From positions 1 through 36,723 of the forward strand of contig CAZGDB010000017.1 in the NCBI GenBank assembly GCA_964524705.1: a stretch of DNA of 36,723 nucleotides, in the 5' to 3' direction. Source of the DNA: CAZGDB01 sp964524705 (GTDB lineage: Bacteria; Pseudomonadota; Gammaproteobacteria; Berkiellales; Berkiellaceae). Position 1 is the stretch's first letter; every line of letters starts with the position of its first letter. A program made the translations under genes and the position numbers. Shown here one piece after another: positions 1 through 8,165 of the stretch. The notes under the pieces were generated by a model that was not told the DNA's origin, made no database searches, and saw nothing but the letters and a program-made list of their open reading frames with translations.

Positions 1-568
1 TCAACATATGGGCTTACAAGCACGTTTGATGTCTCAAGCGTTACGTAAGTTAACGGGGAATATTAAGCGTGCGAATACGTTGGTTATTTTTATTAACCAA
101 ATTCGTATGCAAATTGGTGTGATGTTTGGTAGCCCTGAAACCACAACCGGTGGTAATGCTTTGAAATTCTTTGCTTCTGTACGTTTAGATATTCGTCGTA
201 TTGGTTCTGTGAAGAAGGGCGAAGATATCTTAGGAAATCAAATTCGTGTGAAAGTGGTCAAAAATAAAGTGGCTCCTCCTTTCAAACAAGCAGAATTTGA
301 AATTCTTTATGGAGAAGGTATTTCTCGTTTAGGGGAATTAGTTGAATTTGGGGCAGACCTTGGGGTGATTGAAAAATCAGGTGCATGGTACAGTTACCAA
401 GGCGAGAAGATTGGTCAAGGTAAAGAGAATGTTAAACAGTACCTCAAAGATCGTCCTGAATTAGCAGCAACGATTGAAGCGCAAATTCGTGCGAAGCTTA
501 CAGAGCGTCCAGTGACCAAGTTAGTGCCGGTTGCTGAATTGGAAGAAGATGCAGCCTATGCCGAATAA
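1..568 (+). CDS. recA: RecA recombinase, C-terminal part (5' end outside window)
   Basis: RecA forms the ATP-dependent filament on single-stranded DNA used for homologous recombination and SOS induction. The reading frame is already open at base 2 (Gln-His-Met), so the ATG at 8 is internal and the true start lies left of the window. Visible landmarks are the NTLVIFINQIR strand, the L2-loop region with PETTTGGNALKF, and the VKVVKNKVAPPFKQAEF segment, all collinear with E. coli RecA. The C-terminal tail is acidic (ELEEDAAYAE), as usual. The stop overlaps the alaS start, so the two are probably co-transcribed; no recX lies between them. Confidence 0.97.
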   Translation, partial: QHMGLQARLMSQALRKLTGNIKRANTLVIFINQIRMQIGVMFGSPETTTGGNALKFFASVRLDIRRIGSVKKGEDILGNQIRVKVVKNKVAPPFKQAEFEILYGEGISRLGELVEFGADLGVIEKSGAWYSYQGEKIGQGKENVKQYLKDRPELAATIEAQIRAKLTERPVTKLVPVAELEEDAAYAE

Positions 569-3170
569 GAAGTGGACGACTCAAGACTTAAGAGAAGCTT
601 TTACGCGCTACTTTGTAGCGCGTAACCATACTGCTGTACCAGGATGTTCTTTGATCCCACCAGGGGATGACACCTTGTTGTTTACCAATGCAGGTATGGT
701 GCCTTTTAAAGATGTTTTTTTAGGCAGAGAACAACGTCCTTATAAGCAAGCAACCAGCATACAAGCTTGTTTGCGTGCCGGTGGCAAACACAATGATTTG
801 GAAAATGTGGGTTATACCGCAAGACACCATACGTTGTTTGAGATGTTGGGTAACTTTAGTTTTGGGGCCTACTTTAAAAAGGAAGCAATTGCCTATGCTT
901 GGGAGTTTTTAACCCAGGTGTTGCAATTGCCCCCTGAAAAATTATGGGTCACTGTACACACCTCAGATCTAGAAGCCGAGAAAATCTGGGTAGAAGAGAT
1001 GAAGGTAGATCCTAAACGGATGTCCCGTTGTGAAGAAGATAACTTCTGGGCAATGGGAGATACGGGGCCTTGCGGGCCGTGTACTGAGATTTTTTATGAT
1101 CATGGCCCTGATGTGCCGGGTGGTCCACCCGGTAGTGTGGATGCCGATGGTGATCGCTATGTTGAAATCTGGAACCTGGTGTTTATGCAGTTCCAGCGCT
1201 TGCCAGGCGGAGAATTAGAACCGTTAGCGCAAGTGGCTGTGGATACGGGGATGGGGCTAGAGCGTCTGGCGGCAGTCATGCAGGGCGTGCATAGCAATTA
1301 TGAGACTGATATCTTCCAACATTTGATTCAAGCTACGGCAAAAGTGTTAGACGTTCCCTTTAGTATGCAAGAACCTTCTTTGAAGGTGGTGGCAGATCAT
1401 ATTCGTGCCTGTGCCTTTATGGTGGCAGATGGGATGACCCCCAGTAATGAAGGTCGTGGTTATGTATTGCGTCGTATTATTCGGCGTGCATTACGACATG
1501 GATTTAAATTAGCCCATAAACCAGATTTCTTTAGTAAATTAGTGGTGCCTTTAGTAGAAGTGATGGGCAAGGCTTATCCACAATTGGTAGAAAAACAAAA
1601 ACATATAGAACAAGTATTGCAACAAGAAACCACACAATTTAGTAAAACCTTAGCGCAAGGTATGAAAGTATTAGAAGAACAATTGGTGCAACTAAAAGGA
1701 CAGCCAGTTTCTGGGGAATTACTATTTAAATTGTATGATACTTATGGGTTTCCTTTGGATTTAACCCTGGATATTTTAAGAGAACGTGATATCCCTGCAG
1801 ATGCAGCTGGCTTTGAAATACAAATGCAAGCGCAAAAAATGCGTGGGCGTGCTTCTGCTACTTTTGCGGTGGATTATACGCGTTTTCAAGACCTGAAAGA
1901 TGTGAGTGTTTTTAGTGGCTATAAGCATTTAAAAGATGAAGGTAAAATTTTATCCGCTTATCATGAAATGCAGTCACAGCAAACTTTAACTGCAGGGCAA
2001 GAAGGGATTATTATCCTGGATAATACGCCATTCTATGCAGAATCTGGTGGACAAGTCGGAGATGGTGGGTGGTTACGTACTGCACACGGAGTCTTTGAAG
2101 TCCACGATACCCAAAAGGTCGGTCAAGCAATTTTGCATCATGGTCTCGTGATTAATGGCAGTTTTACAGTCGGAGAGACAGTTCAAGCAGAAGTGAATGG
2201 CAGCTTGCGTAAACAAACTCAACTGAATCACTCAGCCACGCATTTAATGCATGCAGCGTTACGATTGTTATTAGGCAAAGAGCTGATACAAAAAGGGTCT
2301 TTAGTCTCACCTCATCGTTTAAGATTCGATTTTTCTTATCCAAAACCAGTAACAAAAGTAGAGTTAGAGGCAGTTGAAGACCTAGTAAACCAGAAAATTC
2401 TTGAAAACTCGGATTGTGTCGTCGAAGAAGTTCCTTTAGCTGAAGCACAAGCCAGAGGGGTTATGGCTTTGTTTGGTGAAAAGTACGGCGAACAAGTGCG
2501 TGTGTTGCAAATGGGCGATGGATTCTCTATGGAGCTCTGTGGGGGCACACACGTCAAACATACCGGAGATATCGGATGTTTTGTGATTGTTTCTGAAACC
2601 GGAATTGCTTCCGGTATTCGACGTATTGAAGCCTTAACCGGTCAAGCAGCTCTCCAATATTTACGTGAAAAACGTAATGCTTTAAGTAGTTTGGCGCAGT
2701 TGCTAAAAACTGAAGAACCACAAGTGTTAGATCGGGTTGAAAAACAACAAGCCCAAGTGAAGGCACTTGAAAAACAATTAGCAACCTTTAAACAAAAAGA
2801 ATTGCAGCAGTTGGTGCAAACCTTAGCAGCAACGGCGCATCATAAGGATATTCCATTTTTTATACAGAATTGGAAGAACTATACTCCAAACGATCTGCGC
2901 TTTATGGCAGAACAACTCAAAAATAAACACCCGCAATTTGTGGCGTGTTTAATGACTCAGGATACAGATAAAGTACATGTCGTGGCTGCAGTGAGTCGTG
3001 ATTTACAAGCACAGCTGTCAGCAACTGCTTTATTGCAGTTTATGACCCAAGCCTTAGGTGGCCAAGGCGGGGGTAGAGCAGATATGGCACAAGGGAGTTT
3101 GCCTTTGCATCCGGCTTTAGTGGAAACCATGGGTAAACTGAAAGATTTTGCAGTGACTCAGCTGGGTTGA
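558..3170 (+). CDS. alaS: Alanyl-tRNA synthetase
   Basis: Charges tRNA-Ala with alanine. About 870 residues, the usual full length. Order of domains: class II catalytic core with the RAGGKHNDLENVG and MLGNFSFG motifs, editing domain with zinc-binding HSATH (about H558/H562) and CGGTH (C661/H665), and a C-Ala domain ending in the GGQGGGRADMAQG glycine-rich motif. I chose the ATG at 558 because GGAAGAAG lies about 9 bases upstream and the protein then begins just before the conserved TTQDLREAF segment. In-frame ATGs at 531 and 549 are less well placed. The first 11 bases overlap the recA stop, suggesting translational coupling. Confidence 0.97.
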   Translation: MPNKKWTTQDLREAFTRYFVARNHTAVPGCSLIPPGDDTLLFTNAGMVPFKDVFLGREQRPYKQATSIQACLRAGGKHNDLENVGYTARHHTLFEMLGNFSFGAYFKKEAIAYAWEFLTQVLQLPPEKLWVTVHTSDLEAEKIWVEEMKVDPKRMSRCEEDNFWAMGDTGPCGPCTEIFYDHGPDVPGGPPGSVDADGDRYVEIWNLVFMQFQRLPGGELEPLAQVAVDTGMGLERLAAVMQGVHSNYETDIFQHLIQATAKVLDVPFSMQEPSLKVVADHIRACAFMVADGMTPSNEGRGYVLRRIIRRALRHGFKLAHKPDFFSKLVVPLVEVMGKAYPQLVEKQKHIEQVLQQETTQFSKTLAQGMKVLEEQLVQLKGQPVSGELLFKLYDTYGFPLDLTLDILRERDIPADAAGFEIQMQAQKMRGRASATFAVDYTRFQDLKDVSVFSGYKHLKDEGKILSAYHEMQSQQTLTAGQEGIIILDNTPFYAESGGQVGDGGWLRTAHGVFEVHDTQKVGQAILHHGLVINGSFTVGETVQAEVNGSLRKQTQLNHSATHLMHAALRLLLGKELIQKGSLVSPHRLRFDFSYPKPVTKVELEAVEDLVNQKILENSDCVVEEVPLAEAQARGVMALFGEKYGEQVRVLQMGDGFSMELCGGTHVKHTGDIGCFVIVSETGIASGIRRIEALTGQAALQYLREKRNALSSLAQLLKTEEPQVLDRVEKQQAQVKALEKQLATFKQKELQQLVQTLAATAHHKDIPFFIQNWKNYTPNDLRFMAEQLKNKHPQFVACLMTQDTDKVHVVAAVSRDLQAQLSATALLQFMTQALGGQGGGRADMAQGSLPLHPALVETMGKLKDFAVTQLG

Positions 3171-3204
3171 TCTGATTTGGATGAAAAAAATGACATGCGA
3201 TTTT

Positions 3205-4473
3205 CTATTTGATTCGAAAATCGCTGTGTAGTTTGTCCCAGTGCTGATGCAGCTTTTTTTTATGTAGCGCATTCATGGGAAGGTTTTTTAATGCTTCTGG
3301 CCATAGGGTTCTTGCTTTTTCTATAGTCTCATTAAGTTCAGAGTGTATGAGTGGCCATGGTACATTTAAGCGATTCGCCCAAGCTTCAAAGTGAATATAA
3401 GAGGCGTTATACCAATCTTTATTTTTTCCTAAATTGAGTGCATAGTGTCTTTCATCGTCTATATAGACGCTGGTTGTTACAATATCGTAAGCTGGGGATA
3501 GTCTAGGTGTGATTTGATCTGCATATAGTAAGCTCCAATTCTTCATATGGGCATCACCATTGGCGAGAAGAATATTGACCAGCAGGCGCCTAGCAAATTG
3601 CTGTGTATCGACGAGATCATCACCGGAATATCTATAAAGAATCTTTCCAATATGCTCATAATTAGCCGCATGATATTTTTCATGTGGGTATTTCATTAAT
3701 ACTTGTGCAAAATCTTCCATATGAATGCGGGTGTTGCCATCGCGATCAAATCGTTTAATGGCGAATGCTAATTTTTCATTGGGTAGGTTAATTTGTGGTA
3801 AGTTGTCTAGTTTGCTCAGTTCTACTAATTTTATTTCTGGTATATTGATGCCTACTAATGACGCTAAAGTCATAGCGGTATACTCATTTTCTGGCACTTC
3901 GGGGTGTATTGTAGAAGGTGTTTTTATAATCCAATCACCCAGAACATTTTCTTTAGAAAGCTTATAACGACCGTCTTTTTCTTTCATGGAAAACTTCATT
4001 TGTACGCCAGCTAACGAGAATTTATTTGTTTGAGTATTGTTTGCAAATTTCACCGCTTTTGCGTTTCCATGAGTGGTGAGAACACTGTATGGAACAGCAT
4101 CCGGTTCCATAGGTTCTATGATAAGTGCACCAGGCAAGTCATTCCCTAAGGCGGCAAGGATCTGAAATTCATTATCAATGTGGACTTTGAGAGCGTGTGC
4201 AATTAGCTCTCTTAACGAGCCTTCTGGTAGCAGATTAGAGAGCGTAGGATGTAACTTTTGATTTCTTGCCCAGGGATGAGCCATTAGTTTATCAGCCTGT
4301 AGAAAACTGGGGTGTGTAATCAAGCTGAATGTGGGGCGGTGGACATCGTTTTTAAAGTTCTCATCAAAACTCAGCACGTTGCGTCCATTTTTAAAACCTG
4401 CTAAGTAGCCAACGATCCTACCATGTAATAGGAGTTTGAGTACTTTGATCTCATCAATGTTATTGGTACTCAT
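3205..4473 (-). CDS. hipA: HipA-type serine/threonine kinase toxin
   Basis: The toxin partner of a type II toxin-antitoxin pair. Well-studied HipA proteins phosphorylate a tRNA synthetase and cause growth arrest. At 422 residues it has both the N-terminal HipA domain (about 1-110) and the C-terminal kinase-like domain. Visible kinase features: the P-loop-like segment FSLAGVQMK with S153 where the E. coli autophosphorylated Ser lies, the catalytic loop NGDAHMKN (D307, N312), and the metal-binding SPAYD (D330). All key residues are present, so it is probably active. Its ATG overlaps the hipB stop by four bases (ATGA), giving the standard antitoxin-first operon. The target here is unknown; alaS lies next to it in convergent orientation, which proves nothing. 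Confidence 0.92.
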   Translation of the reverse strand: MSTNNIDEIKVLKLLLHGRIVGYLAGFKNGRNVLSFDENFKNDVHRPTFSLITHPSFLQADKLMAHPWARNQKLHPTLSNLLPEGSLRELIAHALKVHIDNEFQILAALGNDLPGALIIEPMEPDAVPYSVLTTHGNAKAVKFANNTQTNKFSLAGVQMKFSMKEKDGRYKLSKENVLGDWIIKTPSTIHPEVPENEYTAMTLASLVGINIPEIKLVELSKLDNLPQINLPNEKLAFAIKRFDRDGNTRIHMEDFAQVLMKYPHEKYHAANYEHIGKILYRYSGDDLVDTQQFARRLLVNILLANGDAHMKNWSLLYADQITPRLSPAYDIVTTSVYIDDERHYALNLGKNKDWYNASYIHFEAWANRLNVPWPLIHSELNETIEKARTLWPEALKNLPMNALHKKKLHQHWDKLHSDFRIK

Positions 4474-4778
4474 TCATTATCCTCCCAGAAATCTTGCCAT
4501 GGGTCTTCCGATAGGTCTTTCTCTTGTTTGTTAGGGAGCGAAGTTATGTCACCGGCAAGGATTGCTTGTACAATGTCTAATTTGTCTTTAGGAATGAGCA
4601 TGAGTTCACTGTTAAGTCCCGCTGCTATCAACTTGAGTGTGCTAAGCCTCGGATTTCCCTTAGATTCTAAATGTTGATATTGCTGGCGGGAGATCCCTAG
4701 GCGTACACCCATATCGCTTTGTTTAAAGTTGAGCTGTAATCGACGTTTTTTGAACTGCTTGAGTAGAGAGTGATACAT
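4470..4778 (-). CDS. hipB: HipB-type HTH antitoxin
   Basis: A 102-residue protein with an N-terminal XRE-type helix-turn-helix: KQSDMGVRLGISRQQYQHLE (about residues 19-38), followed by a short helical stretch and an acidic, Trp-containing tail (EDPWQDFWEDNE). HipB proteins bind HipA and repress their own promoter. The frame stays open far upstream through the repeat array and assembly gap, but that extension is low-complexity. I chose the ATG at 4778 because it begins at the HTH domain and gives a 5' leader of normal length from the promoter seen here. An ATG at 4808 would be almost leaderless. No strong Shine-Dalgarno sequence is visible for either. Confidence 0.85.
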   Translation of the reverse strand: MYHSLLKQFKKRRLQLNFKQSDMGVRLGISRQQYQHLESKGNPRLSTLKLIAAGLNSELMLIPKDKLDIVQAILAGDITSLPNKQEKDLSEDPWQDFWEDNE

Positions 4779-4809
4779 TGTAAACACATCAATTTCTTTT
4801 TTCTGCATA

Positions 4810-4901
4810 AGAAATATAATAGTTGCTTTTTTTATATTTAGCAATTTATTTATTGCTTTATTAGCCAAAACAGAGAAAAAAGCAATATATTGATTGCTTT
4901 T
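4810..4901. promoter_or_regulatory. Three palindromic operators upstream of hipBA
   Basis: Three copies of the pattern AGCAAT-N6-ATTGCT lie upstream of hipB. The site at 4881-4898 is perfect and its arms extend to 9 bases each (4878-4901). The site at 4840-4857 is perfect over 6-base arms. The site at 4810-4827 has one mismatch in each arm. The centres are 41 and 30 bases apart, close to four and three helical turns, so bound dimers would sit on the same DNA face. HipB family members are known to bind palindromes in their own promoter; that this HipB binds these sites is inference. Confidence 0.65.
4816..4844 (-). promoter_or_regulatory. Predicted hipBA promoter
   Basis: Read on the minus strand, TTGCTA (4844-4839) and TATTAT (4821-4816) are separated by exactly 17 bases, a good sigma-70 match. 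The -35 hexamer overlaps the middle palindrome and the -10 hexamer lies in the spacer of the third palindrome, so a dimeric repressor bound there would block RNA polymerase. The implied transcription start is about 30 bases upstream of the chosen hipB start. Confidence 0.6.
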
Positions 4902-4920
4902 GAGTAGAGATTTAAAAATA

Positions 4921-5186
4921 CGGCCACAATCTGGCCACAATCTGGCCACAATCTGGTCACAATCTGGCCCAATCTGGCCCAATCTGGCCCAATCTGGCCC
5001 AATCTGGCCACAATCTGGCCACAATCTGGCCACAATCTGGCCACAATCTGGCCACAATCTGGCCANNNNNNNNNNNNNNNNNNNNNNNNNNNNNNNNNNN
5101 NNNNNNNNNNNNNNNNNNNNNNNNNNNNNNNNNNNNNNNNNNNNNNNNNNNNNNNNNNNNNNNNNCAATCTGGCCCAATCTGGCCA
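4921..5186. repeat. 10/11-bp tandem repeat array, interrupted by assembly gap
   Basis: Tandem units of CAATCTGGCCA (11 bp) or CAATCTGGCC (10 bp). Left of the gap, after a partial unit at 4921-4926, there are three 11-mers (4927-4959, the third with GGTCA for GGCCA), four 10-mers (4960-4999) and six 11-mers (5000-5065). Right of the gap there is one 10-mer and one 11-mer (5166-5186). The mean unit before the gap is about 10.7 bp, near one helical turn. Each 11-mer, joined to the next, carries the palindrome TGGCCA. Two decayed TTGGCCA elements follow at about 5201-5226. The array reads as open frame on both strands only because 11 is not a multiple of 3. Confidence 0.95.
5066..5165. other. Assembly gap of 100 N
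   Basis: Exactly 100 unknown bases lie inside the tandem repeat. A round 100 is commonly a placeholder for a gap of unknown size, so the true array may be longer or shorter than it looks. Anything inside the gap is invisible here. Confidence 0.97.
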
Positions 5187-5279
5187 CAAAAAATGCTTTT
5201 TGGCCAAATCTAGATTAAAGTTGGCCATATAAAGTAATGAGCTGGCATGGGTGAAAAATGACTATCAACACTAAAAAAA

Positions 5280-6581
5280 ATGGCTATCTTGGAGATATTA
5301 CGCCAAGAGGCTACACCAATCGATGTTATTACTTTAGCCCAAAAGCTAGGGCATATTTATGCAGAACGTAGTGTACGGCGTTGGTTGGCTGAAATGGTTA
5401 CTGAGGGACACGTTCTCAAGTTTGGCCATACGAAAGGAGTGCGCTATCAAGCTAACCTGAAGTTAGGGTGCTTTAGTTCGGAAAGCTTGGATCTTGTTGC
5501 ACAAGTTCGCCGTCCGATGTTTGAACGTGATCTCAGTTATTATGCTGATATCTGGCTGCAAGCTTATAAACCCAATGAAACATACTATATGCCTGTGAGT
5601 GTACAGGAACAATTATATCAAGCAGGGCAACGTGCACATATTGCGGATCCTGTTGGCACCTATGCACATCAAATTTTTAATCGGTTATTGATAGATCTGT
5701 CTTATAACTCTTCTCGTTTGGAAGGTAATACCTTTACTTTATTAGAGACACAACAGTTGCTGTTGAAACATAAGAGTGTCGATGGAAAACTCGCAGAAGA
5801 AAAAACGATGATCCTTAATCATAAAGAAGCTATTTGTTATCTTGTGGACAATGCCCCGCATTTGAAAGTGTCTACAGAAACCATTTGTACCGTACATTAT
5901 TTGTTGTCAGAGGGATTGCTAGAACGGCACTATTCCGGAAAAATACGCGATTATCGGGTACGTATTGGGGGATCTGCTTATCTGCCGATTGAAGATAAAA
6001 CAGTCTTGCAATATCATTTGACTGTTATTCTTGAAAAAGCGGCGCAGATTAAAAACCCCTATGAGCAAAGTTTTTTCTTGTTAATTCATATTAGTTATTT
6101 ACAAGCATTTGCAGACGTTAATAAACGCACCGCACGCTTATGCGCCAATCTCCCTTTGATTAAAAAAAATGTAGTGCCATTGACTTTTACTGATGTAGCA
6201 AGAGAGGATTATAGCGCAGCAATGCTGGTGGTTTACGAGTTGCAGGATGTGCGCCCATTATTGGATGTCTATGTACAGTCTTACTTAAAAACTTGTCAGC
6301 AATATGATAGTACCATTGAAGAAATTGGTGTTGATGTGATACGGGTAAAATATCGTGCACAACGCAGAACCTTGTTGCATGATATTATTGTTAATAAACT
6401 GAGCGGTGCTGCACTAGAAGACTATGTACGCGAGCAATCACCGTTGAGGATTCCCGAAAGTGATGCCGCTGCTTTTATGATCACTGTACAGGACGATATC
6501 AAAGAGATGGAGGGTGCCCACATAGTGGGGCTTGGGATTACCCTGGAACAGTTTCAGGCCTGGCGTGCGCTACAATCTTAA
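5280..6581 (+). CDS. Fic-domain protein with N-terminal winged helix and altered catalytic motif
   Basis: A 433-residue protein. Residues 1-60 look like a winged helix-turn-helix (LAQKLGHIYAERSVRRWL). The Fic core carries the inhibitory helix signature S/T-x3-E-G/N as S144-SRL-E148-G149, on the N-terminal side, which places it in inhibitory class II. The Fic motif is LQAFADVNKRTAR (274-286): the usual catalytic His is Gln (Q275) and the usual Gly-Asn-Gly is VNK. Fic enzymes with His transfer AMP to protein hydroxyls; this variant may be inactive or do something else. The start codon has no clear ribosome binding site and follows a run of eight A. It shares the accessory block with hipBA. Confidence 0.85.
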   Translation: MAILEILRQEATPIDVITLAQKLGHIYAERSVRRWLAEMVTEGHVLKFGHTKGVRYQANLKLGCFSSESLDLVAQVRRPMFERDLSYYADIWLQAYKPNETYYMPVSVQEQLYQAGQRAHIADPVGTYAHQIFNRLLIDLSYNSSRLEGNTFTLLETQQLLLKHKSVDGKLAEEKTMILNHKEAICYLVDNAPHLKVSTETICTVHYLLSEGLLERHYSGKIRDYRVRIGGSAYLPIEDKTVLQYHLTVILEKAAQIKNPYEQSFFLLIHISYLQAFADVNKRTARLCANLPLIKKNVVPLTFTDVAREDYSAAMLVVYELQDVRPLLDVYVQSYLKTCQQYDSTIEEIGVDVIRVKYRAQRRTLLHDIIVNKLSGAALEDYVREQSPLRIPESDAAAFMITVQDDIKEMEGAHIVGLGITLEQFQAWRALQS

Positions 6582-6686
6582 GTTTGTAATAAAAATAACT
6601 CAATCTTCTGCGATGTAGCTTTTTTGGTTTGTGGACTAAGCTGTGATAACATGACATCCGTTTGCAAGGGCAAGGAGCACCATCGC

Positions 6687-7937
6687 GTGGCATTGTGGGT
6701 ACAAAAATTTGGGGGCACCTCTGTTGCGTCTATAGAACGTTTGCAACAGGTCGCTAAAAAGGTATACGCCAGTATTCAACAAGGACATCAAGTGGTGGTT
6801 GTGGTCTCTGCTATGGCAGGACAGACTGATACGCTGGAAACCTTAGGGTTTGCAGTGAATAGCGTGCAATATCCCCGAGAGCGCGATGTCTTATTAGCCG
6901 CAGGTGAACAAATGACCGTGGCGCTCTTAGCTATGGCCTTGCAGCAAGTCGGCTTAAAGGCACAATCGTATTTAGGACATCAATTGCCGATTTATACGGA
7001 TAGCACCCATACGATGGCCCGTATTGCAAAAATAGAGACAAAAAAATTAAAACATGATTTGGCTCATGGGATTATCCCAGTGGTGGCAGGGTTTCAAGGT
7101 GTGGATGAACACGGCGATCTGACGACATTAGGCAGAGGCGGCTCAGACACAACGGCAGTGGCATTAGCTGCAGCATTAAAAGCAGATGAATGTCAGATTT
7201 TTACAGATGTAGATGGGGTTTATAGTGCAGACCCGAAATGGGTAAAAAATGCACGGTTGCTAAAAAAAATTACGTTGTCACAAATGTTAGAGATGGCTAG
7301 TCTAGGTTCTAAAGTCGTGCAATGGCGTGCCGTTGCATTAGCAGGGTATCATGGAGTACCTGTGCGCGTACTTTCTACTTTTACAGATGGCCAGGGGACT
7401 TTAATTACAGCACAGGAAAATGACGTGGAAAAACCGCAGATCACAGGTATTACCCATAGCGCTAAAGAAGTACAACTGTTTTTGAAAGGTATGCCAGAAC
7501 ATCCTGGTTTAGTGGCGCATTTGTTATCTGATTTGGGTGCCGAAGATATAGAAGTGGATTTGGTTTCTTTATCTTGCTCACAACCAGGAACCACAGATTT
7601 GTCTATTTTAATTCCAGCACGCGATGCTTATAAAGCAGAACAACAATTGCAGAAAATGCAAAAAAAATACCACGCCCAAAGCGTGGAGTTACAAACAGGG
7701 TTGGCAAAGTTGTCCATGGTCGGGACAGGGTTGCGCACGTATACACCATTTTTAACCTTAATGTTTCAAGGATTAGCACAAGAAAAAATTCAGATCCGTC
7801 TGGTAACGATGAGTGAAATTAAAGTTTCTCTCGCGATAGACGAAACTGATCTTAAGCGAGCTATGATTGTGATGCATGAAGTTTTAGAAAGTATGGCAAC
7901 TACACCTGTAGCACCGACTGAAAAAGAAAAAATATAA
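6687..7937 (+). CDS. lysC: Aspartate kinase
   Basis: Phosphorylates aspartate, the first step to lysine, threonine, methionine and diaminopimelate. I chose the GTG at 6687 because AAGGAG ends 9 bases before it and the product begins at the family N-terminus (ALWVQKFGGTSVAS). The longer frame from 6624 adds an unconserved stretch. It has 416 residues, with the kinase motifs KFGGTS, TTLGRGGSDTTAVA and MLEMASLGSKVVQ, then two ACT regulatory domains from about residue 265. The architecture suggests feedback control by lysine and/or threonine. It stands alone without asd, and csrA follows 33 bases downstream, as in many gammaproteobacteria. Confidence 0.95.
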   Translation: MALWVQKFGGTSVASIERLQQVAKKVYASIQQGHQVVVVVSAMAGQTDTLETLGFAVNSVQYPRERDVLLAAGEQMTVALLAMALQQVGLKAQSYLGHQLPIYTDSTHTMARIAKIETKKLKHDLAHGIIPVVAGFQGVDEHGDLTTLGRGGSDTTAVALAAALKADECQIFTDVDGVYSADPKWVKNARLLKKITLSQMLEMASLGSKVVQWRAVALAGYHGVPVRVLSTFTDGQGTLITAQENDVEKPQITGITHSAKEVQLFLKGMPEHPGLVAHLLSDLGAEDIEVDLVSLSCSQPGTTDLSILIPARDAYKAEQQLQKMQKKYHAQSVELQTGLAKLSMVGTGLRTYTPFLTLMFQGLAQEKIQIRLVTMSEIKVSLAIDETDLKRAMIVMHEVLESMATTPVAPTEKEKI

Positions 7938-7970
7938 TTGGATTTTAGAGATAGATAAAGGAGTTTACTC

Positions 7971-8162
7971 ATGTTGATCTTAACCCGTCGTGTCGGCGAA
8001 ACTTTGATGATCGGGGATGAAGTCACTGTGACTGTCTTGGGCGTGAAAGGCAATCAAGTACGTTTAGGTGTGAATGCCCCTAAAGAAGTGTCTGTGCATC
8101 GCGAAGAGATTTATCAACGTATTCAACAAGAAAAAGATCCTGAAGCAGATACTGGGGCTTAA
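7971..8162 (+). CDS. csrA: Carbon storage regulator CsrA
   Basis: A 63-residue RNA-binding protein with the canonical N-terminus MLILTRRVGETLMIGDEVTV and the segment GVNAPKEVSVHREEIY, including the RNA-contacting residues R6/R7 and R44-type Arg region. It binds GGA motifs in mRNA leaders to control translation and decay. AAGGAG at 7958-7963 is a strong ribosome binding site and itself contains GGA. A second GGA lies about 20 bases upstream, compatible with autoregulation but not proof of it. A GacS-type kinase, the usual top of the CsrA-controlling pathway, lies elsewhere in the window. Confidence 0.98.
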   Translation: MLILTRRVGETLMIGDEVTVTVLGVKGNQVRLGVNAPKEVSVHREEIYQRIQQEKDPEADTGA

Positions 8163-8165
8163 AGA

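Noticed and set aside
4921..5186. CRISPR array
   Set aside because: Units are 10-11 bp and directly adjacent with no spacers, and no cas genes are nearby.
4850..5232. Open frames on both strands across the tandem repeat, coding LWPDCGQIVAR-type repeats
   Set aside because: An 11-base unit cycles through all frames and contains no stop codon, so the frames are open by construction. They also run through the N gap and have no ribosome binding site.
6582..6686. A lysine riboswitch in front of lysC
   Set aside because: Only about 105 bases are available and no riboswitch-like set of stems was recognised.
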